From: Donghicola sp036139795
GTDB lineage: Bacteria; Pseudomonadota; Alphaproteobacteria; Rhodobacterales; Rhodobacteraceae
Assembly (NCBI GenBank): GCA_036139795.1
Contig: JAYZYX010000038.1
Span: 1 to 64,000, forward strand
Length of the DNA stretch: 64,000 nt
Reading direction: 5' to 3'
The translations under genes were made by a program, and so were the position numbers. Within the stretch, counting starts at the first letter, position 1. Each line of letters starts with the position of its first letter. The notes under the pieces are model-generated. The model ran no database searches and had not been told where the DNA came from. It saw nothing but the letters and a program-made list of their open reading frames with translations. Positions 25,935-34,727 of this stretch are shown here, in pieces.

Positions 25935-26644
25935 TTGCAGGCGGCCTCTTGGGCGGCGACCAGCTCGGCGATGCCTTTGTCGGCCAGATCCAGCAGTTGG
26001 TTCATCTGGTCACGGCTGTAGGTCGCGCCTTCTGCGGACATCTGGGTCTCGATCATCTGGCCATTGCCAAGCATGACAAAGTTGCCGTCAACGCCTGCGG
26101 CGGAATCCTCGGGGTAGTCCAGATCCAGCACGGGCTGGCCTGCGTAGATGCCACAGCTAACCGCCGCGACCGGAGAGATCAGCGGATCGCTGATAATGTC
26201 GCCCGCTTTCATCAGTTTGTTCACAGCCAGACGCAGAGCCACCCAACCGCCGGTGATCGAGGCGCAGCGGGTGCCGCCGTCCGCCTGAATGACGTCACAG
26301 TCGATAGTGATCTGACGTTCGCCCATTGCCACGCGGTCAACGCCCGCGCGCAGGCTGCGGCCGATCAGGCGCTGGATTTCGACGGTGCGGCCACCTTGTT
26401 TGCCCTGCGTTGCCTCACGGCGCATCCGCGAGCTGGTCGAGCGGGGCAGCATACCATATTCGGCAGTGACCCAACCCAGGCCCGAACCCTTGACGAAGGG
26501 GGGGACGCGCTCTTCCAAGGTGGCGGTGCAAAGCACATGGGTGTCGCCCACTTTGATCAGGCAGCTGCCCTCGGCGTGCTTGGTCACATTGGTTTCAATT
26601 GAAATCGGGCGCATTTCGTTTAGGTCACGTCCAGAAGGTCGCAT
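25931..26644 (-). CDS. rph: Ribonuclease PH
   Basis: This 237-residue phosphorolytic 3'-5' exoribonuclease trims tRNA 3' ends. It begins MRPSGRDLNEMRPI, the canonical RNase PH start, followed by AEGSCLIKVGDTHVLC, GWVTAEYGMLPRST and EIQRLIGRSLRAG, then DCDVIQADGGTR (catalytic Asp) and LDYPEDSAAGVDGNFV. The start at 26644 is chosen because a longer one at 26701 adds residues atypical of the family. It is the first gene of the leftward operon, with hrcA divergent across 114 bp. Confidence 0.96.
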   Translation of the reverse strand: MRPSGRDLNEMRPISIETNVTKHAEGSCLIKVGDTHVLCTATLEERVPPFVKGSGLGWVTAEYGMLPRSTSSRMRREATQGKQGGRTVEIQRLIGRSLRAGVDRVAMGERQITIDCDVIQADGGTRCASITGGWVALRLAVNKLMKAGDIISDPLISPVAAVSCGIYAGQPVLDLDYPEDSAAGVDGNFVMLGNGQMIETQMSAEGATYSRDQMNQLLDLADKGIAELVAAQEAACK

Positions 26645-26758
26645 AATAATTCCCCTTGTTCTGTTGCTTTCCGCATACGCGTCCACCGCCAAGGGTGGCA
26701 ACCCCGATTGACGATTTCCTCAGGGCGATTTTTTATAGGCCGTAAGGAGTCCCATACG

Positions 26759-27829
26759 ATGCAAGATGCAGGCAATATCCTAGAACAGATGAACGACCGC
26801 TCGCGCGAGGTTTTTCGCCGTGTGGTCGAAGGCTATCTGGAAACCGGCGGGCCGATCGGCAGCCGGACCCTGACCCGCTCGATGAACGAAAAGGTCAGCG
26901 CGGCAACCATTCGCAACGTGATGCAGGACCTTGAGTATCTGGGCCTGTTGGGCAGCCCCCATATCAGCGCGGGGCGGGTTCCGACACAAACGGGCCTGCG
27001 GATGTTTGTTGATGGATTGCTTGAGGTAACTCCGCCAAGTGACGATGATCGCGAGAAAATTAACGCAACGCTTGGCGGGAACAGTGACGATGTCGGCACC
27101 ATGCTGGATCGGATCGGAAATGCCCTGTCCGGTGTGACGCGCGGCGCAAGTCTGGTGCTGGCCCCCAAACACGAAGCGCCCATCAAGCATATTGAGTTCG
27201 TCAGCCTTAGTGCCGAACGCGCCTTGGTGGTTCTGGTCTTTGGCGACGGGCACGTGGAAAACCGCGTCTTTACCCCGCCACCGGGTCAAACCCCCAGCAG
27301 CATGCGCGAGGCCGCGAATTTCCTGAACGCGCTGGTCGAAGGCAAAACCCTGTCGGATATCCGCCGCGACATGCGCCAACAGATCACCGCCCGCCGGCAA
27401 GAGATTGACGTGCTGGCCCATGCGCTGGTGGAAAGCGGGTTGGCGGTTTGGTCTGAGAACACTGATGAGCCGGACCGCTTGATCGTTCGTGGCCGCTCGA
27501 ATCTGCTAGAGGATCAGGGCGAGGCCGAGGATCTGGAACGTATCCGCGTGCTGTTTGACGATCTGGAACGCAAGCGCGACATCGCCGAATTTCTGGACCT
27601 GACGGAATCCGGCGAAGGTGTGCGCATTTTTATTGGCTCTGAGAACAGACTTTTTTCACTTTCGGGTTCCTCTCTGGTGGTCTCTCCTTATATGAACGCT
27701 GACCGTAAGATTATTGGAGCGGTGGGGGTCATCGGACCCACGCGCTTGAACTATGGACGGATCGTGCCCCTTGTGGACTACACAGCGCAGCTGGTGGGGC
27801 GGATGATCTCGGACCGGACTGAGAGGTAG
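26759..27829 (+). CDS. hrcA: Heat-inducible transcription repressor HrcA
   Basis: This 356-residue repressor binds CIRCE operators, usually before groESL. The N-terminal winged helix (SREVFRRVVEGYLETGGPIGSR, then SAATIRNVMQDLEYLGLL) is followed by a GAF-like domain and an inserted dimerisation domain. The ATG at 26759 has AAGGAG at 26744-26749. I found no CIRCE element (GCACTC-N-GAGTGC) in the window, so its target is elsewhere. A sigma70-like TTGACG-N18-TTTATA (26708-26737) lies just upstream but leaves almost no leader. grpE follows after 4 bp. Confidence 0.95.
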   Translation: MQDAGNILEQMNDRSREVFRRVVEGYLETGGPIGSRTLTRSMNEKVSAATIRNVMQDLEYLGLLGSPHISAGRVPTQTGLRMFVDGLLEVTPPSDDDREKINATLGGNSDDVGTMLDRIGNALSGVTRGASLVLAPKHEAPIKHIEFVSLSAERALVVLVFGDGHVENRVFTPPPGQTPSSMREAANFLNALVEGKTLSDIRRDMRQQITARRQEIDVLAHALVESGLAVWSENTDEPDRLIVRGRSNLLEDQGEAEDLERIRVLFDDLERKRDIAEFLDLTESGEGVRIFIGSENRLFSLSGSSLVVSPYMNADRKIIGAVGVIGPTRLNYGRIVPLVDYTAQLVGRMISDRTER

Positions 27830-27833
27830 AAAT

Positions 27834-28403
27834 ATGGCTGAGCCCAAGAACGACGATTTTTTGGATGATGTCGAAGCAGCAGAAGCCGAAGCCTTTGCCG
27901 AAGACGCGGCAGAGTTCGACGGTGCCGACGTAGAAGTTGACGAACTGGAAGCCACCCGCGCCGAGCGGGATGACTTCAAGGATCGTTACATGCGCGCGCT
28001 GGCCGATGCGGACAACTCGCGCAAGCGTGCCGACAAAGAGCGTCGCGATGCCGAGAAGTACGGCAGCACCCGTCTGGCCCGCGACCTGCTGGGGGTTTAC
28101 GACAACCTGCAGCGTGCGCTGAAGGCGGCGGAAGAAACCTCGAAAGAGGATAACGCTGTTCTGATCGAAGGCGTGGAACTGACCCTGCGCGAGCTGAACA
28201 ACATTTTCAGCAAGCATGGTCTTCAGGTGATCGAACCTGCCGTGGGCGAAGTGTTCGATGCCAACATCCACGAAGCGATGTTTGAGGCCCCCGTGCCGAA
28301 CACCAAAAAGGGCGAGATCATTCAGGTCAGCGCCGTTGGTTTCATGCTGCACGACCGTCTGCTGCGGGCGGCTCAGGTTGGCGTTTCGTCGAACCCTGCC
28401 TAA
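27834..28403 (+). CDS. grpE: Nucleotide exchange factor GrpE
   Basis: This 189-residue DnaK nucleotide-exchange factor has an acidic, low-complexity N-terminus. A long alpha-helical dimerisation stalk (about residues 35-100, DFKDRYMRALADADNSRKRA) is followed by the beta-wing (GVELTLRELNNIF, VGEVFDANIHEAMF, VSAVGFMLHDRLLRAAQVGV). It is coupled to hrcA and about 24 kb from dnaKJ, so the chaperone system is split in this genome. Confidence 0.95.
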   Translation: MAEPKNDDFLDDVEAAEAEAFAEDAAEFDGADVEVDELEATRAERDDFKDRYMRALADADNSRKRADKERRDAEKYGSTRLARDLLGVYDNLQRALKAAEETSKEDNAVLIEGVELTLRELNNIFSKHGLQVIEPAVGEVFDANIHEAMFEAPVPNTKKGEIIQVSAVGFMLHDRLLRAAQVGVSSNPA

Positions 28404-28408
28404 GTCAC

Positions 28409-28424
28409 GGATTCACGTGAAACA
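28409..28424. promoter_or_regulatory. parS-like site, two mismatches
   Basis: GGATTCACGTGAAACA differs from the perfect parS only at positions 1 and 3 and keeps the central TTCACGTGAA. It sits 5 bp after the grpE stop, just before the shared grpE/mutS terminator. Whether ParB binds here is inference. Confidence 0.5.
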
Positions 28425-28432
28425 GAATTGGG

Positions 28433-28460
28433 AAAGCCCGCCGTTACTGGCGGGCTTTTT
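28433..28460. terminator. Bidirectional terminator between grpE and mutS
   Basis: A perfect 10-bp stem AAAGCCCGCC / GGCGGGCTTT with a 6-nt loop has T-runs on both strands. The right arm lies inside the last codons of mutS (stop at 28444-28446), so mutS coding sequence and terminator overlap. Confidence 0.85.
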
Positions 28461-31086
28461 CTTTGAGGTCGTAGAGGATTTGCAGCGCCTCGCGCGGGGT
28501 CAGCTCATCCGGGTGGATGGCCTCTAGCGCGTCCAGGACAGGCGAGGGCGCAGGCTTTGCCGCAGGCGGCGGGGCGGGCGGGATAGCCGCGAAAAGGGGC
28601 AGATCATCGATCAACGCCTTTTGCTTGGTGCTGCCGCCTTGGCGTTCGCCTTCTTCCAGCGCTTCCAGAACAACGCGGGCGCGTTCCACGACGGACGCGG
28701 GCAGACCGGCTAGTCGGGCGACCTGCACACCATAGCTGCGGTCGGCAGCGCCGCGGCGCACTTCGTGCAGGAAGATGACTTCGCCTTCCCATTCCTTCAC
28801 CGCAACAGTGGCGTTTTCCACACCGTCCAGCTTTTCCGACAAAGCGGTCATCTCGTGATAGTGCGTCGCGAACAGGGCGCGGCTGCGGTTCACGTCGTGC
28901 AGATGTTCAAGCGTGGCCCAAGCAATGGACAGACCGTCATAGGTGGCGGTGCCGCGTCCGATCTCATCAAGGATCACCAGCGCGCGGTCGTCGGCTTGGT
29001 TCAGGATCGCGGCTGTCTCGACCATCTCGACCATGAAGGTGGATCGGCCACGGGCCAGATCGTCCGAGGCCCCGACGCGGCTGAAGATCTGGCTGACCAT
29101 ACCGATGTGCGCTGCGCGGGCGGGCACATAGCTGCCCATCTGCGCCAGCAGGGCGATCAGGGCGTTCTGGCGTAGGAAGGTCGATTTACCGGCCATGTTT
29201 GGACCGGTGATCAACCAGACTGCCGCGCCATCGCGTGCGGTCAGTTCACAGTCATTCGCGATAAAGGGCGCACCGTCTGCCTTTAGCGCAGCCTCAACCA
29301 CCGGATGGCGGCCGCCTTCGATGTAGAAGGTGCGGCTATCGTCGATTTTGGGGCGGCACCAGATTTCGGCGCGGGCCACATCGGCAACGGCGGTGGTCAG
29401 GTCCAACTCGGCCAAAGCGCGGGCCATGTTGCCCAAGGGCGCTGCCTGATCAAGGATCGCTTGGCGCAGCACTTCGAACAAACGCTTTTCAATTTCCAGC
29501 GCACGACCGCCCGCGTTCAGAATGCGGGTCTCAAGGTCTGACAGTTCCACGGTCGTGAAACGCAGGGCGTTGGCGGTGGTCTGACGGTGGATAAAGCGAT
29601 CGCCCATCGCCAGCATCTTTTCCCCGTGGGTCGAGGTCACTTCGATGAAGTAGCCAAGCACGTTGTTATGCTTGATCTTCATGCTGTTGATGCCGGTCTC
29701 TTCCGAATACTGCGCCTGAAGTCCCGCGATTACGCCGCGCCCTTCGTCGCGCAGTTGGCGGGCGTCATCCAGTTCCGTGTCATAGCCGGGGGCGATGAAA
29801 CCGCCGTCGCGGGCCAGCAGGGGCGGCTCGGCCACCAGTGCTTGGTCCAGCAGATCCAGCAGTTCGTCCTGACCTTGCAGCAGGGCGGTTGTCTCGGTCA
29901 GCAGAGCGGGCAGGTCCAGCGGGGTCAGCGTGGCGGCAAGGTCCAGCGCCTGACCAATCGCGTTCCGGATCGAGGCCAGATCGCGCGGCCCCGCGCGGTC
30001 CAGCGACAGACGCGACAGGGCGCGGTCCAGATCAGGCACGCGGCGCAGGCTATCGCGCAGACGGTTGGCGAGCGTGCTATTGTCCACCGCATAGGTCACA
30101 GCTTCTTGGCGTCCGTGGATTTCATCCAATACGCGCGAAGGCGCAGACAAACGCCGTTCCAGCAAACGCCCGCCACCTGCGGTCACCGTGCGATCCACCA
30201 CCGACAGCAGCGATCCCTGACGGCCCCCTGCCAAAGCGCGGGTCAGCTCCAAGTTTCGACGGGTCGAGGCATCGATCTGCACAACCCGATCCTGCGCTTC
30301 ACGCACGGGCGGGCGCAGCAGGGGCAGTTGGCCTTTCTGGGTGATGTCCAGATATTCGACGATGGCCCCAAGGGCCGACAGTTCCGCCCGCGTGAAACTG
30401 CCAAAGGCGTCCAGCGTGTCCACTTTGTAAAGGCTGCACAGGCGCCCTTCGGCAGCGGTACTGTCAAACGCGGCACGGCCTAAGGGGGTCAGCGATGCGC
30501 CGTTGTCCTCAATCACCTCGGCCCACGCTTCTTCGCGGTTGTCGCACAGCAGGACTTCGCGCGGCATCAGACGGGCCAGTTCCGGCCCGATGCGGACCTC
30601 GGGCAGGGACAGCACGCGCAGCTCGCCGGTCGAGATATCGGAGTAGGCCAGCGCCACGTCGCCGCGCACTTCGGTCAGGGCGGCCAGATAGTTGTGACGG
30701 CGGGCCTCTAGCAGTGAATCCTCGGTCAGGGTGCCCGGCGTCACCAGACGCACGACGCCCCGTTTCACGACGGACTTCGATCCGCGCTTTTTGGCCTCGG
30801 CGGGGTCTTCCATCTGTTCACAGACGGCGACGCGAAATCCTTTGCGGATCAGCGTCAGCAGATAACCCTCGGCCGCATGGACCGGCACGCCGCACATGGG
30901 AATGTCTTCGCCCGCGTGCTTGCCCCGTTTGGTCAGGGCAATGTCCAGCGCCTCAGAGGCGGCAACGGCATCGTCAAAGAACAGCTCGTAGAAATCGCCC
31001 ATCCGGTAGAACAGAAGCGATCCGGGATGGGCCTCTTTGATCTCCAGATATTGCGCCATCATGGGCGTTACGCCGGTCGCTGCCAT
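28444..31086 (-). CDS. mutS: DNA mismatch repair protein MutS
   Basis: This is the 880-residue mismatch-recognition ATPase. The N-terminal mismatch-binding domain contains FYRMGDFYELFFDDA with the Phe-x-Glu motif (residues about 26-40). Connector, lever and clamp domains follow. The ATPase domain has GPNMAGKST (near residue 630), VEMVETAAILN and VILDEIGRGT, then SIAWATLEHLH and FATHYHEM. The C-terminal tail contains the beta-clamp/tetramerisation region. It is divergent from maeB across 282 bp. Confidence 0.97.
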   Translation of the reverse strand: MAATGVTPMMAQYLEIKEAHPGSLLFYRMGDFYELFFDDAVAASEALDIALTKRGKHAGEDIPMCGVPVHAAEGYLLTLIRKGFRVAVCEQMEDPAEAKKRGSKSVVKRGVVRLVTPGTLTEDSLLEARRHNYLAALTEVRGDVALAYSDISTGELRVLSLPEVRIGPELARLMPREVLLCDNREEAWAEVIEDNGASLTPLGRAAFDSTAAEGRLCSLYKVDTLDAFGSFTRAELSALGAIVEYLDITQKGQLPLLRPPVREAQDRVVQIDASTRRNLELTRALAGGRQGSLLSVVDRTVTAGGGRLLERRLSAPSRVLDEIHGRQEAVTYAVDNSTLANRLRDSLRRVPDLDRALSRLSLDRAGPRDLASIRNAIGQALDLAATLTPLDLPALLTETTALLQGQDELLDLLDQALVAEPPLLARDGGFIAPGYDTELDDARQLRDEGRGVIAGLQAQYSEETGINSMKIKHNNVLGYFIEVTSTHGEKMLAMGDRFIHRQTTANALRFTTVELSDLETRILNAGGRALEIEKRLFEVLRQAILDQAAPLGNMARALAELDLTTAVADVARAEIWCRPKIDDSRTFYIEGGRHPVVEAALKADGAPFIANDCELTARDGAAVWLITGPNMAGKSTFLRQNALIALLAQMGSYVPARAAHIGMVSQIFSRVGASDDLARGRSTFMVEMVETAAILNQADDRALVILDEIGRGTATYDGLSIAWATLEHLHDVNRSRALFATHYHEMTALSEKLDGVENATVAVKEWEGEVIFLHEVRRGAADRSYGVQVARLAGLPASVVERARVVLEALEEGERQGGSTKQKALIDDLPLFAAIPPAPPPAAKPAPSPVLDALEAIHPDELTPREALQILYDLKEKARQ

Positions 31087-31368
31087 CGTGCCTGTCGTCC
31101 TTTGCGGCTATCGTTCACGCGGGGATACCGTGTCAAAGCTCGCATCGAAAGGCAAATCGAAGGCGCTTCGTTTCAGCCCTTCTTTGGGTAACTAAATTAC
31201 AAAATAGGAACCAAAACAGAAATTATATGTTGCAAATCCTTGCCGCAACTGCGAAATCGCAAATCAAATACAAGGTTTCGGCCAGCGTTAGCGCAACCAT
31301 TGCGGCGTCCCTGTTGTGGGCAGGACACCAAAGCGTTAACCACCGCTGCGCCCAAAGAGGATACCAAG
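31087..31368. promoter_or_regulatory. Divergent mutS/maeB promoter region with stacked palindromes
   Basis: This AT-rich gap has TTGCAAA (31230-31236), the inverted repeat TTGC-C-GCAA (31240-31248) and the palindrome TGCGA-AA-TCGCA (31250-31261), all within about 35 bp. They look like an operator for a regulator of maeB; which protein binds is unknown. The TTGCAAA unit recalls half-sites described for ScfR/RamB-type acyl-CoA regulators, an analogy only. Confidence 0.4.
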
Positions 31369-33624
31369 ATGTCGAAGAACAAAGTCACCCGTGAAGAAGC
31401 TCTGGCCTTTCACCTGAACCCCAGCCCCGGCAAGTTCGAGGTGACTGCGACTGTCCCCATGACCACTCAGCGCGATCTGAGCCTTGCTTATTCGCCCGGT
31501 GTGGCCGTGCCCTGTGAAGAAATCGCCCGCAACCCCGAGACCGCCTACGACTATACGACCAAGGGGAACCTTGTGGCGGTGATCTCGAACGGGACGGCGG
31601 TTCTGGGTCTTGGCAACCTTGGTGCGCTGGCGTCAAAGCCGGTGATGGAAGGCAAGTCGGTGCTGTTCAAGCGCTTTGCCGACGTGAACTCGATCGACCT
31701 TGAGCTGGACACCGAAGATCCCGAAGCCTTCATCAATGCCGTGAAACTGATGGGCCCGACCTTTGGCGGCATCAACCTGGAAGACATCAAGGCGCCCGAA
31801 TGCTTCATCATCGAGCAGCGCCTGAAAGAAGAGATGGACATTCCCGTCTTCCACGACGACCAGCACGGCACCGCCGTGATCTGCGCCGCCGGTCTGATCA
31901 ACGCCCTGCACATCAGCGGCAAAAAGATCGAAGATGTGAAGATCGTTCTGAACGGTGCCGGTGCGGCGGGTATCGCGTGTATCGAACTGCTGAAATCCAT
32001 GGGCGCGCGCCATGAGAACTGCATCGTCTGTGACACCAAAGGCGTCATCTATCAGGGCCGCACCGAAGGCATGAACCAGTGGAAATCGGCGCATGCGGTG
32101 AAAACCGACCTGCGTACACTGGAAGAGGCGATGAACGGCGCGGACGTCTTTCTTGGCGTTTCGGTCAAAGGCGCAGTAACCCCCGAGATGGTCGCCGCCA
32201 TGGCAGATGATCCGGTCATCTTCGCAATGGCGAACCCCGACCCCGAGATTACGCCGGAAGAGGCGCAGGCCGTTCGCGCCGATGCCATCGTGGCGACTGG
32301 CCGCAGCGACTATCCGAACCAGGTGAACAACGTTCTAGGCTTCCCCTACCTTTTCCGCGGTGCGCTGGACATCCACGCCCGCGCGATCAACGATGAGATG
32401 AAAATCGCCTGCGCCGAGGCTCTGGCCGAACTGGCCCGCGAAGACGTGCCGGATGAAGTAGCGATGGCCTATGGCCGCAAACTGTCCTTTGGCCGTGACT
32501 ATATCATCCCGACCCCCTTCGATCCCCGCCTGATCTACCGCATCCCGCCCGCCGTGGCGAAAGCGGGTATGGACACCGGCGCGGCCCGCCGTCCCATCGT
32601 GGATATGGAGGCCTATGAGGTCTCGCTCAAATCCCGCATGGACCCAACCGCCAGCATCCTGCGTGGCATCCACGCCCGCGCGAAGGCGGCGCAGGCCCGC
32701 ATGATCTTCGCCGAGGGCGACGATCCCCGCGTGCTGCGTGCCGCTGTGCAGTACCAGCGGTCCGGTTTGGGTAAGGCCTTGGTGGTTGGCCGCGAAAACG
32801 ACGTGAAGGAAAAGCTGGAAGCGGCCGGCATGGGCGATGCCTACCGCGAGCTGGAGATCGTCAACGCGGCGAACACCCGCTATCTGGATCAGTACAAAGA
32901 CTTCCTCTACCAGCGCCTGCAGCGCAAAGGCATGGACCGTCACGACATCCACCGCCTTGCTGCGCGGGATCGCCATGTGTTCTCGGCCCTGATGCTGGCC
33001 CATGGTCACGGCGACGGTCTGGTCACTGGCGCGACCCGCAAATCGGCGCACGTACTGGAACTGATAAACCACGTCTTCGACGCAAATGCTGAAAAAGGCG
33101 CGGCTGGCGTCACTGCCTTGCTGCGCAACGGCAAAATCGTTTTGATCGCCGATACGCTGGTCCACGAATGGCCTGAAACTGAAGATCTGGCCAACATCGC
33201 CGAGCGCGCCGCAGGCGTTGCCCGCCATATGGGTCTTGAGCCCCGCGTGGCCTTCGTCAGCTTCTCGACCTTCGGCTATCCGCGCTCGGAACGCGCCGAA
33301 AAGATGCACCTTGCTCCTGCGGTTCTGGAAAAGCGCGGCGTGGATTTCGAGTTCGAAGGTGAGATGACCGTCGACGTGGCCCTGAACCCCAAGTCGGCCG
33401 AGGCCTATCCCTTCAGCCGCCTGACCGGTTCGGCGAATATTCTGGTGGTTCCGGCCCGTCACTCGGCCAGCATCTCGGTTAAGCTGATGCAGGAAATGGG
33501 CGGCGCGACGGTGATCGGCCCGATCCTGACCGGTGTGGATCAATCGATCCAGATCTGCTCGACCAACATGACGGAAACGGACATCCTGAACATGGCCGTC
33601 CTCGCGGCCTGCAAAGTGGGCTAA
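31369..33624 (+). CDS. maeB: NADP-dependent malic enzyme with C-terminal phosphotransacetylase domain
   Basis: This 751-residue fusion decarboxylates malate to pyruvate with NADP. The malic enzyme part (residues about 1-430) has LAYSPGVAVPC, VLGLGNLGALASKPVMEGK, FHDDQHGTAVI and VLNGAGAAGIA, then FAMANPDPEI. The rest (about 440-751) is a phosphate acetyl/butyryltransferase-like domain (MIFAEGDDPRVLRAA, ANILVVPARHSASI) that usually regulates oligomerisation and acetyl-CoA inhibition rather than catalysing. The start MSKNKVTREEAL at 31369 has AAAGAGG before it; an upstream in-frame start at 31240 adds a non-homologous leader. Confidence 0.94.
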   Translation: MSKNKVTREEALAFHLNPSPGKFEVTATVPMTTQRDLSLAYSPGVAVPCEEIARNPETAYDYTTKGNLVAVISNGTAVLGLGNLGALASKPVMEGKSVLFKRFADVNSIDLELDTEDPEAFINAVKLMGPTFGGINLEDIKAPECFIIEQRLKEEMDIPVFHDDQHGTAVICAAGLINALHISGKKIEDVKIVLNGAGAAGIACIELLKSMGARHENCIVCDTKGVIYQGRTEGMNQWKSAHAVKTDLRTLEEAMNGADVFLGVSVKGAVTPEMVAAMADDPVIFAMANPDPEITPEEAQAVRADAIVATGRSDYPNQVNNVLGFPYLFRGALDIHARAINDEMKIACAEALAELAREDVPDEVAMAYGRKLSFGRDYIIPTPFDPRLIYRIPPAVAKAGMDTGAARRPIVDMEAYEVSLKSRMDPTASILRGIHARAKAAQARMIFAEGDDPRVLRAAVQYQRSGLGKALVVGRENDVKEKLEAAGMGDAYRELEIVNAANTRYLDQYKDFLYQRLQRKGMDRHDIHRLAARDRHVFSALMLAHGHGDGLVTGATRKSAHVLELINHVFDANAEKGAAGVTALLRNGKIVLIADTLVHEWPETEDLANIAERAAGVARHMGLEPRVAFVSFSTFGYPRSERAEKMHLAPAVLEKRGVDFEFEGEMTVDVALNPKSAEAYPFSRLTGSANILVVPARHSASISVKLMQEMGGATVIGPILTGVDQSIQICSTNMTETDILNMAVLAACKVG

Positions 33625-33629
33625 CCCAC

Positions 33630-33681
33630 AAAGTTTTCTGCGAAAACTTTGCCAAAGAAAATCCTTCGCCGAAGGATTTTC
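33630..33681. repeat. Two perfect hairpins after maeB
   Basis: AAAGTTTTC-TGC-GAAAACTTT (33630-33650) and GAAAATCCTTC-GCC-GAAGGATTTTC (33657-33681) are perfect 9-bp and 11-bp stems with 3-nt loops. Neither is followed by a clear T-run. They could stabilise the maeB 3' end, or be a dispersed REP-like unit. Confidence 0.6.
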
Positions 33682-33703
33682 CACCCTACCGATCAACGGT
33701 TGT

Positions 33704-33728
33704 AAAACGCCCCTTTGGGGCGTTTTAT
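33704..33728 (+). terminator. Intrinsic terminator after maeB
   Basis: A perfect 10-bp stem AAAACGCCCC / GGGGCGTTTT with a 3-nt loop and A/T flanks works on either strand. It ends 26 bp before the sugar kinase start. Confidence 0.8.
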
Positions 33729-33753
33729 GCTGTTTGAAGGTAGGGGGACTGCA

Positions 33754-34629
33754 ATGACGATTTTCAATCTTGGTTCGATTAACGCCGATTTCACCTATCA
33801 GGTGCCCCATCTTTTGCAGGCCGGTGAAACGCTGGCGGCCTCTAGCCTGACCCGTGGTCTTGGTGGCAAAGGCGCGAATATGTCCGTGGCTATCGCGCGT
33901 GGCGCGGGCCGTGTTCAACATATGGGCGCTGTCGGCGAAGAAGGCGCATGGGCCACCTTGCGCCTTTTGGAATACGGGGTCGACACCCGCCACATCGCAA
34001 CTGTTCCCGAGGCTACGGGCCATGCCATTATCTCGGTCGATCCGGCGGGCGAAAACAACATCCTGATTTTCCCTGGTGCCAATGCCTGCATCTCGCAAGA
34101 GATGCTCGGCCGTGCCTTGAGTGCAGCCCATACGGGCGACTGGCTGATCATGCAGAATGAAACCAACTGTCTGGAAGAGGCTGCCCATATGGCCCGCCAA
34201 TTGGGCCTGCGCGTCGCCTACGCGGCCGCGCCCTTTGTGGCAGAGGATGCCGCCAAAATCGCCCCGCTGTGTGAATTGATGTTCCTGAACCAGATTGAGG
34301 CGCAACAGCTTTCCGAAACCCTCGGCACCCAGATCGAAAAGCTGGGGATTGCCGATATTATTGTAACTCTCGGGGCAGATGGGTGCGATTGGTACCACAA
34401 CGGAGCGCCCACGCGGATCGCGGGCTATCCGGCCAAAGTCATCGACACCACGGGCGCGGGGGACACGTTCACCGGCTATGTGATGGCGGGTCTGGACCGC
34501 GGTCTGCCTATGGCCCAAGCCATTGATCTGGCGCAACAAGCCGCTGCCTTGATGGTGGGGCGCCTTGGCACTGCCGATGTGATCCCCGACCTCAAAGAAG
34601 TCACCGAGGCCCGCCTTTCCCGCAACTGA
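33754..34629 (+). CDS. PfkB-family carbohydrate kinase (ribokinase-like)
   Basis: This 291-residue kinase of the ribokinase/PfkB family has the N-terminal sugar-binding FNLGSINADF, the GGKGANMSVAIARGAG motif, and the C-terminal DTTGAGDTFTGYVMAGL containing the catalytic Asp and anion hole. It most resembles ribokinase, but the substrate cannot be fixed from sequence; no ribose transporter or rbsD lies nearby. The start at 33754 has GGTAGGGGG before it, and a longer in-frame start would lie within the terminator. Confidence 0.85.
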   Translation: MTIFNLGSINADFTYQVPHLLQAGETLAASSLTRGLGGKGANMSVAIARGAGRVQHMGAVGEEGAWATLRLLEYGVDTRHIATVPEATGHAIISVDPAGENNILIFPGANACISQEMLGRALSAAHTGDWLIMQNETNCLEEAAHMARQLGLRVAYAAAPFVAEDAAKIAPLCELMFLNQIEAQQLSETLGTQIEKLGIADIIVTLGADGCDWYHNGAPTRIAGYPAKVIDTTGAGDTFTGYVMAGLDRGLPMAQAIDLAQQAAALMVGRLGTADVIPDLKEVTEARLSRN

Positions 34630-34727
34630 CCCTGCGGCTTCTTTATTGCATAAATACTCGCAAAACGCCCCTTGCCACCTGACGCGCAGCCCCACACTCT
34701 GGGCGTATCCAGCGGCAAGAGGCACCC

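Noticed and set aside
26655..26676. RpoH promoter between rph and hrcA (CTTGTT ... CCGCAT)
   Set aside because: The spacing is only 10 bp and no CYTATNT follows at 17-18 bp, so the match fails.
26645..26758. CIRCE operator (HrcA binding) in front of hrcA-grpE or dnaK
   Set aside because: No GCACTC-N-GAGTGC inverted repeat was found here or near 54.6-54.8 kb.
32335..34725. A 796-residue open frame on the minus strand
   Set aside because: It is antisense to most of maeB and the PfkB kinase, composed of His/Gln/Arg-rich sequence typical of a GC-rich codon shadow, with no motif or ribosome site.
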